A stretch of 64,000 nt of DNA from Massilia sp. WG5 (GTDB lineage: Bacteria > Pseudomonadota > Gammaproteobacteria > Burkholderiales > Burkholderiaceae_D). The notes under the pieces are model-generated. The model had not been told where the DNA came from, did no database searches, and was given only the letters and a program-made list of their open reading frames with translations. The stretch is from contig NZ_CP012640.2 of the NCBI RefSeq assembly GCF_001412595.2, positions 1,054,001-1,118,000 of the forward strand. The letters run 5' to 3'. Below, piece by piece: positions 54,436-61,909 of this stretch; within the stretch, counting starts at the first letter, position 1, and each line of letters opens with the position of its first letter. The translations under genes were made by a program, and so were the position numbers.

Positions 54436-54639
54436 TCATGTATTTTCATGAACAGCCTCGTTGGCTTCAGCTTTCCGGACATTCTCTAATTGTAGCTCCC
54501 GACGGCGCATCAACATGTACACCACTGGCACCATAAACATCGACAGCAATAGGGCGGATAGCAACTCACCGACCATTGGCGCCGCAATACGCTGCATGAT
54601 TTCCGATCCTGTGATTTCATCACCCGCCTGCCAGAGCCG
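54436..54639 (-). pseudogene. 3' fragment of a CusA-type RND pump gene, copy 2
   Basis: Minus-strand frame AGDEITGSEIMQRIAAPMVG then LLSALLLSMFMVPVVYMLMR and a charged tail ending at 54436. This is the C-terminus of CusA, in one frame. It differs clearly from copy 1 (for example MFMVPVVYMLM against MFVVPTVYLLL), so the two come from different ancestral genes. No other part of a cus pump is present. Confidence 0.8.
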
Positions 54640-54651
54640 CAGGCTCTATAT

Positions 54652-54683
54652 CGGCCGCGCTCTCGGTTCACACAGCGCGGCCG
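54652..54683. terminator. Hairpin after the ferredoxin gene
   Basis: Arms CGGCCGCGCT (54652-54661) and AGCGCGGCCG (54674-54683), directly after the fdxA stop on the minus strand. There is no T-run, so its activity is uncertain. Confidence 0.5.
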
Positions 54684-54687
54684 AACC

Positions 54688-55011
54688 TCACCGCTCAAGA
54701 TAAATTAACTTTTTGGTAATTCGAGCCCAATAGTCAGCGTCTGGAAGAGGAGGTCTCGGCCTCACGATCACTTTCCATTTACCCGCCAGATCACAGTTCA
54801 GCTGAATAAATACGTTCTGTTCTTCGGGCACATGACTATCTGGAAAAATAGCCTCTACGGGACATTCGGGCACACACAGACTGCAATCGATACACGTATC
54901 GGGGTCGATCGCAAGGAAATTCGGCCCCTCTCTGAATGCATCCACAGGACAAACCTCAACACAATCAGTGTACTTGCATCTGATGCACGCTTCGGTAACT
55001 ATGTAGGTCAT
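54688..55011 (-). CDS. fdxA: Seven-iron ferredoxin, FdxA type
   Basis: A 107-residue cytosolic electron carrier, start MTYIVTEACIRCKYTDCVEV. Cys patterns CIRCKYTDCVEVCP and CIDCSLCVPECP bind a [3Fe-4S] and a [4Fe-4S] cluster. The C-terminal PDADYWARITKK is conserved in FdxA. It is the last gene before the fragments and lies about 190 bases downstream of the flavoprotein gene; with the 2Fe-2S ferredoxin at 56338 it may supply low-potential electrons. Confidence 0.93.
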   Translation of the reverse strand: MTYIVTEACIRCKYTDCVEVCPVDAFREGPNFLAIDPDTCIDCSLCVPECPVEAIFPDSHVPEEQNVFIQLNCDLAGKWKVIVRPRPPLPDADYWARITKKLIYLER

Positions 55012-55201
55012 ACGAACCATCCAACATGCTTGCTCCGTGTTCTCTGAGCAATAAGAAACTGCTTTAGCGGCGCCACGCTACCCCGTTGCAATTTTTCTCG
55101 TTAATAACTGCTGCAGCGTTGCCGATGTTGATCGCCACCATCTCGACCAGTCTGCCAATTTAACTTCGCTCAGCAACCGAGAACTTGATCTGTGACCTTG
55201 G

Positions 55202-56143
55202 TCACTTTAAATCTTCTTTCAGCAACGCTGTGTTGATCCCGATAGCTGCCTGAGCTCCCTCAGCTGCTGCAACGATCACCTGCAAAACATCACGCGATGC
55301 ATCGCCAGCAACGTAAAGCCCCGGAACAGGCGTCATTTGCTGATCGTTGTCAATTTCACATCCTTTCGGGTCGAACATGTCACAACCAAGGCGCTTTGCC
55401 AGATCGGTCGACTGCTGTCGGCCGGTATTGAAAAAGAATGCTGAGCGGCGCAGTGTTGATCCCGACGAAAACACGATATCGAACGAGGCGGAATACGGTG
55501 TATTAGCGAGAATTTCTAAACGTAGAATCGGCTCTTCTCGCAGTTCGACACCGTTGGCGATAAGACGCTGACGGAATTGGTTGCTCAGCTCGGAATCGCC
55601 GTCGGTGCACAGTACAATGTCTCGACTCCAATGAGTCATCTCAAGTGCAAGACCGCCTCCCTTCTGATCTCCGCGGCCATACACTGCAAGAGGTTGGTCG
55701 CGCATCTCCCATCCATCACAATAAGGGCAATGAAACAGCCCTACCCCGTAAAGCTCGCGAAACCCTGGCTGCTGTGGCAGTTCGTCGACAACACCGCCTG
55801 CGAGTAGCAGTTTGCGTGCGAAGAAAACTCGGCCATCTCGACTAGTTACTGAAAAACCGATATCCGTACGTATTGCGTCAACTATCCGGTCATCGTCAAC
55901 CTTAACCGAAGGATATTCTTTTAGCTCTTGCCGGGCTATTGCACGAAGTTCCGACGGGTGAATGCCATCCCGGCTCAAAAAACCATGCAAGGCATGAGAT
56001 ACAGCATTGCGTGGAACACCTTCATCAAACATCAACACTTTTCGCCGACATCTGCCGAGAACCAAGGCGGCGTTCATTCCAGCCGGCCCTCCGCCGACTA
56101 TAATGACATCCCAAAGTGGAACATTTTCGTTATTGGCGTGCAT
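55202..56143 (-). CDS. Thioredoxin reductase-like FAD/NAD(P) oxidoreductase
   Basis: A 313-residue flavoprotein. FAD motif VIIVGGGPAGMNAALVLG, redox pair HCPYCDGWE, pyridine nucleotide region with AVYGRGDQKGGG (altered from GxGxxA) and the end GLYVAGDASRDVLQVIVAAA then EGAQAA. This is the short TrxB-like family with CPYC. It could reduce thiols or ferredoxin. It lies between the two ferredoxin genes on the same strand. Confidence 0.88.
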   Translation of the reverse strand: MHANNENVPLWDVIIVGGGPAGMNAALVLGRCRRKVLMFDEGVPRNAVSHALHGFLSRDGIHPSELRAIARQELKEYPSVKVDDDRIVDAIRTDIGFSVTSRDGRVFFARKLLLAGGVVDELPQQPGFRELYGVGLFHCPYCDGWEMRDQPLAVYGRGDQKGGGLALEMTHWSRDIVLCTDGDSELSNQFRQRLIANGVELREEPILRLEILANTPYSASFDIVFSSGSTLRRSAFFFNTGRQQSTDLAKRLGCDMFDPKGCEIDNDQQMTPVPGLYVAGDASRDVLQVIVAAAEGAQAAIGINTALLKEDLK

Positions 56144-56337
56144 TCATACCTTTCATCGCTTTGCGTACAATGTGAATTCGATCTATGATGCTAATTTCCG
56201 GAAGTGTTGATCTTTCTATAATGCGCAAGCCGTCCAGAAGGACGGCTGTGTTGCAATACGTCGAAACCGAGGCCGTAAATAATTACCGATTCCCAATTGC
56301 TTGATTGCTTGATTGCTACCACGCTTTAAAGAAACCT

Positions 56338-56676
56338 TCACGGTAGTTCCTTCGCATGATTTATCGAATATCTCGGTATTTCGATAACCAAGTCAGTAGT
56401 CCTGGCGGCCGCTTGGCATGAGAGCCGGGATGTCGGCTCAAGCCCCCATGCACGGTCGAGCATGTCCTCCTCTTTATCGGTTGCCACGGGAAGCGAACTT
56501 GCGCCCGCCCTTACGATCACATGGCATGTCGTACACGCGCCGACTTTACCACAGGCATGTTCAATCTCGATCCCATGCTCGAGGAGCGCATCACACAGCG
56601 ACTTTCCAGATTGAACTTCGAAAGATGCACCTTCGGGAGCATAGTCTGGATTTGCATAAACTTCTATTTTCGGCAT
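56338..56676 (-). CDS. 2Fe-2S ferredoxin, ISC (adrenodoxin) type
   Basis: A 112-residue ferredoxin. Cluster ligands lie in HACGKVGACTTCHVIV (three Cys) and RLSCQA (fourth). EEDMLDRAWGLEPTSRLSCQ is typical of bacterial Fdx of the isc operon, but no isc genes are here. It is preceded by DUF2933 copy 2 and followed by the flavoprotein; an electron-transfer role in the cluster is inferred. Confidence 0.92.
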   Translation of the reverse strand: MPKIEVYANPDYAPEGASFEVQSGKSLCDALLEHGIEIEHACGKVGACTTCHVIVRAGASSLPVATDKEEDMLDRAWGLEPTSRLSCQAAARTTDLVIEIPRYSINHAKELP

Positions 56677-56827
56677 TGCAGGTCCTTCCCATCAGGTAGA
56701 CATAGTGGTCGTCCTGACGCTTTTTACACGATGACTGCTTCGAAAATTATCACAGAAGAGGCTTAGCCGATGAAGAAAACTGCAGAAGGAACTGCATCAA
56801 TGTGAAAGCAAGGATGCCCATGCAGGC

Positions 56828-57094
56828 TTACCGCTTAAATTCACCCAAGGCCGGCTCGCGCTTGTCAATAGACACCAGAGAGGCAGCTTTTTGCTGTTCT
56901 GCTTCGCGAGATTCGCATCCTTTACCTCCCATTAGCCTCATTCCCAAGAACATGGAAATAGGACACAGGAGAAAAACAAGTGTAGGCGCAGCCGTAAGAA
57001 TCAACGACCGTATTTCTGGTACCGATATATACAGGAGACCTGTGATGGCTGACATCATTACACCGATCTTAAGCATGGTTTTTAAGCTACACAT
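56828..57094 (-). CDS. DUF2933 small membrane protein, copy 2
   Basis: An 88-residue protein starting MCSLKTMLKIGVMMSAITGL, the same MCS(V/L)KT(I/M) start and two-helix plan as copy 1, with SVPEIRSLILTAAPTLVFLL and LCPISMFLGMRLMGGKGCES, then a charged tail. Met and Cys around the second helix may bind copper. It is first in the minus-strand run with the ferredoxins, behind the cop box at 57228. Confidence 0.83.
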   Translation of the reverse strand: MCSLKTMLKIGVMMSAITGLLYISVPEIRSLILTAAPTLVFLLCPISMFLGMRLMGGKGCESREAEQQKAASLVSIDKREPALGEFKR

Positions 57095-57227
57095 TACAAA
57101 CACCTCCAAATTCACTGACTGTGTACTTCTTGACTAATCGACTTTCAAGAATGGAAGTGCGAAAAATCATGTATGTTCGCTTAAGGCCTATCGTAGACGC
57201 TAGAAAGTATAAGAAGAGTGACGAACG

Positions 57228-57245
57228 GATTACAAAAATGTAATC
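57228..57245. promoter_or_regulatory. Perfect cop box between DUF2933 and the nuo-like operon
   Basis: GATTACAAAAATGTAATC, an uninterrupted palindrome with 7-bp arms and a 4-base spacer. It is 134 bases before the DUF2933 start (minus strand) and 258 bases before nuoA (plus strand), so it may control either or both. Confidence 0.78.
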
Positions 57246-57502
57246 TTCATTCTGATTAGCGTTGCCTTTTTCGCATCGCGTTTGCGGTGCTCACGCGGCC
57301 GGCGGCGAATATGAGCGCCTGAGCTGCACAGTTTTAAATCCTTTCGAGCCATCATGTCTCCAATGGAATCGATTCGTGCGGCCCTTGGGAGCTCTCTGCT
57401 GTACGATTTTGCCAACTGATTATGTACACGCCCATGCTGTGAGCCCTATTCGCAGCAGGATGTCAGCGTGTTTCCTCGCACCACGTCGGACGGGAGAACG
57501 GA

Positions 57503-57838
57503 ATGCTTGAACAGAGTGTATCGGCCTACGGCATGGCTGGCCTCATCGTGCTCATTGCTGCGGGCATGGGACTCCTGGCGTTCGCGATCTCGGGCAAGAG
57601 TCGAGAGCCGCAACGCGAACCCAGTCCGCCAGCTGCCTGGGCCCAATTCCACATCGGCTTTCCCGTGTATGCGCTGATCTTTCTCGCTTTCGATATGGAA
57701 ATGATCTTCATGTACCCTTGGGCCGTCGTGTTCGCCGACCTCGGCATTTCCGCCTTCCTCGACATGCTGGTTTTTATCGCCTTGCTCTCGACCGGCATCC
57801 TGTATGCCTGGGCAATGGGTGGCCTTAAATGGGAATAG
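57503..57838 (+). CDS. nuoA: NuoA-like complex I membrane subunit
   Basis: A 111-residue three-helix protein. FHIGFPVYALIFLAFDMEMI then FMYPWAVVF is the NuoA core. The loop that normally has the conserved Glu-Cys-Gly next to the quinone channel is replaced by a Pro-rich stretch (REPQREPSPPAAW), so the part contacting the hydrophilic arm is altered. First gene of the plus-strand run; its end overlaps nuoH by ten bases. Confidence 0.88.
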   Translation: MLEQSVSAYGMAGLIVLIAAGMGLLAFAISGKSREPQREPSPPAAWAQFHIGFPVYALIFLAFDMEMIFMYPWAVVFADLGISAFLDMLVFIALLSTGILYAWAMGGLKWE

Positions 57839-58725
57839 CCGGCAAAACCCTTCTGGTCACGTTGGCGCTGCTCGCAGGGGCCTGGGTGAGCGGACGCATT
57901 GAACGGGTGCTGATGCGCGGGGAGCCGGGGGCCATGCATCAGGCGGGAACCGCGGCCGTCCACCTGGGTCGACGGGACCGCTGGCTGTATCCGATCGGTC
58001 CCGCGGTCGCGCTGGCCGCGGTCTTGCTCGGCGCCGTCGTGATGCCGTTTGGACCGGCACTGGTCGGCGAGGACTTGCAGATTGGCGTGTTTTATTTCAT
58101 CGTCGTGATCGACTTCGCCGTGCTCGGCATTGCCCTGTCCGGCTGGGGTGCCAACACAGGCCACGCGGTCGAGGCTTGCTATCGCGCGGTGGCCCAGCTC
58201 GTGGCTTACGTCGTGCCTCTCGGTATGGCCGTGGTCGGTACGATCATGATGGCAAAGTCCCTGTCCACGACACGCATCGTCGAGGCGCAGCAGGGAGTAT
58301 GGTTCATCGTACTGCAGCCGCTCGGTTTCGCGCTATACCTCGTGACAGGGCTGATGCAGTGTTATCGGGCACCGTTCCTGGAACCGTTCGCGGATAGCGT
58401 GGTAGGTGGCGTGCTCGGCGTCAGCACCGGGCCAGAAGCCTTGATTTGGCGGCTTGCGCTGTCGGGCCTACTGCTGCTGGTAGCCGCCATGGGCGCGGTG
58501 CTGTTCCTCGGCGGATGGTCGGGCCCATGGCTTCCGGCCCCATTATGGATGGCGCTGAAGACGCTGGGACTAATGATCCTGATGCTCGCCGGCGGGCGAA
58601 TGGTCCGGCCCTTGAGTGTGGCCAGAATGCTGGGGCTGTCATGGAAGGTGCTGATTCCCCTGGGCTTGGCAAATGTGCTGCTGGTCGGCGGTCTCATTTT
58701 GTTGAAGATCGGACCCACTGGATGA
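57829..58725 (+). CDS. nuoH: NuoH-like complex I membrane subunit, divergent
   Basis: A 298-residue protein of about eight helices. VACY-like EACYRAVAQLVAYVVPLGMA and the FLEPFADSVVGGVLGVSTGP region mark NuoH, but the N-terminal Gly-Pro-Asn-Arg-Val-Gly motif is absent and the quinone-loop motif (normally with Pro-Phe-Asp and several Glu) is only partly recognisable (RAPFLEP). This suggests loss of the usual quinone and NuoB/D interface. It overlaps nuoJ by four bases. Confidence 0.85.
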   Translation: MGIAGKTLLVTLALLAGAWVSGRIERVLMRGEPGAMHQAGTAAVHLGRRDRWLYPIGPAVALAAVLLGAVVMPFGPALVGEDLQIGVFYFIVVIDFAVLGIALSGWGANTGHAVEACYRAVAQLVAYVVPLGMAVVGTIMMAKSLSTTRIVEAQQGVWFIVLQPLGFALYLVTGLMQCYRAPFLEPFADSVVGGVLGVSTGPEALIWRLALSGLLLLVAAMGAVLFLGGWSGPWLPAPLWMALKTLGLMILMLAGGRMVRPLSVARMLGLSWKVLIPLGLANVLLVGGLILLKIGPTG

Positions 58726-59612
58726 ATGTGGAACAGACAGCAGTGCTGGTTGCCTTCGGCTTATGTGCCTTCCTCGCGCTCGCCGGTGCGCTCGGCATGG
58801 CGACCACGATGAGCATGTTCCGCAGCGGCATATTCCTGATGGCATCGTTCATTGGCGTGGGCGGCTTATTCATCCTGCTCGCCGCCGACTTGATGGGGCT
58901 GCTTCAAATCATGATGTACATCGGCGGCATGCTGGTCATGATCCTGTTCATGGTGCTGTTCATGCACGATCCCGGCGGGTCCATGATGGCGGGCATGCCG
59001 GACATGATGAGCCCGATCGAGCGCTTCTTCAGTCGGGGTCTCCAACCGGAGCCGGAGCCGGACGAGAAGGCCGATGACGATACTGGCAGCAGTCTGAAGG
59101 AGGACGCGGGTCACGACGCGATGAATCGTGACGAGATGGACCATGCAGACAAGGCGGCCGGCCACGGCTCGCACGGTGGCATGGACCACGCCCATATGGA
59201 CCATGGCAGTACGTCATGCGGCGACATGGACAAGATGGGGGACATGGGCGGCATGGACATGGACATGTCGATGGTGACGCCGGTGCGCCCCGTCGCCGCT
59301 TGGGGTGCGGCGGCCATCGGAATCGGCCTGTTCGCGCTGTTGCTGCTGCGTCCCGACTGGCCGGTGGCAGGGCAACACCCCAATCCCGACTCGGCCCGTG
59401 CGGTCGGCATGATGCTGATGCACAAATACATGATCGCGTTCGAGGGCGCCGGCTTCCTGATCCTGCTCGGCATCTTTGGCGCCGTGTTTCTTGCGCGCAC
59501 CAACCAGCATGCCGAGGCGCCCGGACGCGCACTGCCGGTCGCGCGCCCAGAAGATCCGCCGCCAGCAGAGTCTGGCCCCGCCCCCGGCCACGAGGAAGGA
59601 AAGTGGTCATGA
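58722..59612 (+). CDS. nuoJ: NuoJ-like complex I membrane subunit with His/Met-rich insert
   Basis: A 296-residue protein, much longer than usual (about 160-210). The first four helices are NuoJ (LQIMMYIGGMLVMILFMVLF with the Gly/Met-rich TM3). Then a loop of about 100 residues has MMAGMPDMMSPIE, acidic repeats, and HGSHGGMDHAHMDHGSTSCG, DMDKMGDMGGMDMDMSM, like copper-resistance proteins. A last helix with FEGAGFLILLGIFGAVFLA ends the fold. Overlaps neighbours by four bases on both sides. Confidence 0.9.
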   Translation: MNVEQTAVLVAFGLCAFLALAGALGMATTMSMFRSGIFLMASFIGVGGLFILLAADLMGLLQIMMYIGGMLVMILFMVLFMHDPGGSMMAGMPDMMSPIERFFSRGLQPEPEPDEKADDDTGSSLKEDAGHDAMNRDEMDHADKAAGHGSHGGMDHAHMDHGSTSCGDMDKMGDMGGMDMDMSMVTPVRPVAAWGAAAIGIGLFALLLLRPDWPVAGQHPNPDSARAVGMMLMHKYMIAFEGAGFLILLGIFGAVFLARTNQHAEAPGRALPVARPEDPPPAESGPAPGHEEGKWS

Positions 59613-59920
59613 CAATACCGCCGACTGCCTACCTGCTGGTCAGCGCTGCGCTATTCGCGATCGGCGTATATACCGTGGTCGCACAACGCTCGGCCGTGAT
59701 GATCCTGATGGGAATCGAGCTGCTGCTCAATGCCGCTGGCCTGAACGTCATCGCATTCTGGCGCTTCGTGCAGCCGGACGACTATTCCGGGCAGATTTTC
59801 CTCATCATGCTGGTGACCGTCGGCGCCGTCGAAATGGCTGTCGGCCTGGCGATCATGCTTCTGCTTTACCGCCAGCGCAAGGATGTCCAGGTCGACAGCT
59901 ATACGGAGCTCAAGGGATGA
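59609..59920 (+). CDS. nuoK: NuoK-like complex I membrane subunit
   Basis: A 103-residue three-helix protein: YLLVSAALFAIGVYTVVAQR, SAVMILMGIELLLNAAGLNV and VGAVEMAVGLAIMLLLYRQR. The two conserved Glu of the proton path (GIELLLNAAG and AVEMAVGLA) are kept. ATGA overlaps join it to nuoJ and nuoL. Confidence 0.94.
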   Translation: MTIPPTAYLLVSAALFAIGVYTVVAQRSAVMILMGIELLLNAAGLNVIAFWRFVQPDDYSGQIFLIMLVTVGAVEMAVGLAIMLLLYRQRKDVQVDSYTELKG

Positions 59921-61878
59921 GCGCGCTGCTCCTGGCGGTGCCGCTGTTGCCGCTGATAGCCAGCCTCGTCGTGTGGTCGCTGCCGCAGGGCGTTGCGCAA
60001 CACTATCCGCGCTTGCCGCCCATACTCGTGATCGGCGCAACGGGGGCCGCGCTCGGTGCACTGCTGCTTTTGCACGGCACGCGGACCACAGTGCGCGCTG
60101 TCTGGTTTAAAAGTGGCGGGCGAGTGCTGCAGGCGGGCCTCGAGCTTGGCGGCCTGAGCTGGTCGATGGCGGTACTGGTGGCTGCGGTCGCGCTCGCGGT
60201 GCTGGTCTACGGCGCCGGCTACATGCGCGGTGAGCCCTTGCGCGCGCGCTTCTTTGCCGAACTCGGTCTGTTCGTCGGCGCCATGCTCGCACTGGTGCTG
60301 GCCAGTTCCTTCGTCCTGCTGTTTGCGGCATGGGAGCTGGTCGGGGTGGCATCGTGGCTGCTGATCGGCTTCCACCATCGGGAGCCGGGCTCGGCATCAG
60401 CAGCCGCCAAGGCCTTCCTGATGACACGCATCGGCGACGTCGGCTTCCTGCTCGGCTGGCTGCTGGTGCTTGACGCTACCGGCACCACGGATATCGCCCG
60501 CTTCCTCGAACTGGCCAGTGCCGGGGCCCTGCCGCCGGCGTTCGCCACCTTGCTAGCGCTGCTGTTCTTCAGTGCCGCTGTCGGCAAGAGTGCTCAGCTG
60601 CCGCTGTCGCTCTGGCTGCCGGACGCAATGGTCGCGCCAACCCCGGTATCGGCGCTACTGCACTCGGCCACGATGGTAGCGGCTGGCGTCTACCTGATGC
60701 TGCGCCTGTACCCGCTGCTGGCAGCGACGGCGGACGCGCGCGCGGTCATTTTCTGGCTCGGCCTCCTGAGCGCCGCCACTGGCGCCCTGCTGGCCACCGC
60801 ACAGACTGACCTCAAGCGCCTTCTTGCCTGGTCGACCATCTCGCAGCTGGGCGAGATGCTGCTTGCTGTCGGACTCGGGGCGCCGTACGCTGCCGCGTTG
60901 CACCTGGTCGCACATGGCCTGTTCAAGTCGACGCTGTTCATGTGCGCTGGCAGCATCGACAAACATGCGGGCACGCGCGACCTGCGCGAGCTCGGCGGGA
61001 TCTGGCGGGTATTGCCTGTCACTGCGGCCTGTTTTGCCGTCGGCGCGCTGGCACTGGCCGGCATCGAACCCTTGTTCACCGAAACCAGCCACGACGCCAT
61101 CCTCGGCGCCGCCTGGCGTACGGGCCCGGCTCAAGGGCTTGCTGTGCTGGCGCTGCTGCTGCTGGCCGGCATGTACATCGGCCGCGCCGCGGCGCTGCTT
61201 CTGTGGGGACCGACCAGGGCGGGCGAAGGCAATACAGGCGCGGTCGGCCGCACCATGCGACTGGGCATGCTGGGGACGGCATTTGGCGCGGCCCTGATCA
61301 CGCCGCTTCTCAAGGGTATGGGGCCGCTGTTGCCTTTTTCTCCCGTCGCGTCCTCCTCTCTCGCGGTTCACCTGGGCGCGCTGGGTGCCGGCGCCGGCGG
61401 CCTGCTGCTGGGCGCGGCCAGCGCCTGGCGGCGCGGCGCCGCGCCAGTACTCGGGACGGCGGTGTTGAGGCTGCAAAGCCCCCTCGTGGGCCTGGTGAGC
61501 GCGGCCTGCGCATTGGTCTGGAATATGGCAGCCGCCGCCGAGACCCTGGAACGCTGGCTGGACGGCGTGGTCCGCCATCTGGTGGCCGCCGCCTACACGA
61601 TTTCAGGCAGCGGTCGCAGGGGCCTAGCCGGCATTGAGTCCGCACTCGACGCCAGCGCAGGCGGCCTGGCACGAACCGCCCGCTCCCTGGCCGACGGCAC
61701 CGAACAAGCAGAAAGTTCGGCCTTCGCCGCCGCGGCCGATGCGCTTGCAGGTCTGTTGCAGGCCGGTGGCGGCCGGATGCGCGCCGTGCAGACCGGCAAA
61801 CTGTACCTGTACACCTTGGGACTTTTCGCCTGGACCATGGTGGTGCTGGTGGCCGCAGCGCTGCTCTACCTCAAATAG
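59917..61878 (+). CDS. nuoL: NuoL-like antiporter subunit of complex I
   Basis: A 653-residue protein with about 14-16 helices. Key motifs: FAAWELVGVASWLLIGF (Glu of TM5), VGKSAQLPLSLWLPDAM then APTPVSALLHSATMVAAGVY (Lys in TM7, His in TM8), and TDLKRLLAWSTISQLGEMLL. The C-terminal extension that forms the long lateral helix is present, ending LGLFAWTMVVLVAAALLYLK, with an unusual Ala/Gly/Glu-rich stretch before it. The proton-channel residues appear conserved. Confidence 0.94.
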   Translation: MSALLLAVPLLPLIASLVVWSLPQGVAQHYPRLPPILVIGATGAALGALLLLHGTRTTVRAVWFKSGGRVLQAGLELGGLSWSMAVLVAAVALAVLVYGAGYMRGEPLRARFFAELGLFVGAMLALVLASSFVLLFAAWELVGVASWLLIGFHHREPGSASAAAKAFLMTRIGDVGFLLGWLLVLDATGTTDIARFLELASAGALPPAFATLLALLFFSAAVGKSAQLPLSLWLPDAMVAPTPVSALLHSATMVAAGVYLMLRLYPLLAATADARAVIFWLGLLSAATGALLATAQTDLKRLLAWSTISQLGEMLLAVGLGAPYAAALHLVAHGLFKSTLFMCAGSIDKHAGTRDLRELGGIWRVLPVTAACFAVGALALAGIEPLFTETSHDAILGAAWRTGPAQGLAVLALLLLAGMYIGRAAALLLWGPTRAGEGNTGAVGRTMRLGMLGTAFGAALITPLLKGMGPLLPFSPVASSSLAVHLGALGAGAGGLLLGAASAWRRGAAPVLGTAVLRLQSPLVGLVSAACALVWNMAAAAETLERWLDGVVRHLVAAAYTISGSGRRGLAGIESALDASAGGLARTARSLADGTEQAESSAFAAAADALAGLLQAGGGRMRAVQTGKLYLYTLGLFAWTMVVLVAAALLYLK

Positions 61879-61909
61879 CCTGTCATCAACAAAAACAAAG
61901 GGTCGTACC

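Noticed and set aside
57262..57510. 82-residue frame upstream of nuoA
   Set aside because: No ribosome site, odd composition and overlap with nuoA; better seen as the leader region of the nuo transcript.
59216..59920. Long plus-strand frame beginning inside nuoJ
   Set aside because: Only the part from 59609 (NuoK) is real; the upstream portion is out-of-frame nuoJ sequence.
60655..61578. 307-residue minus-strand frame inside nuoL
   Set aside because: Antisense shadow of a GC-rich membrane-protein gene.
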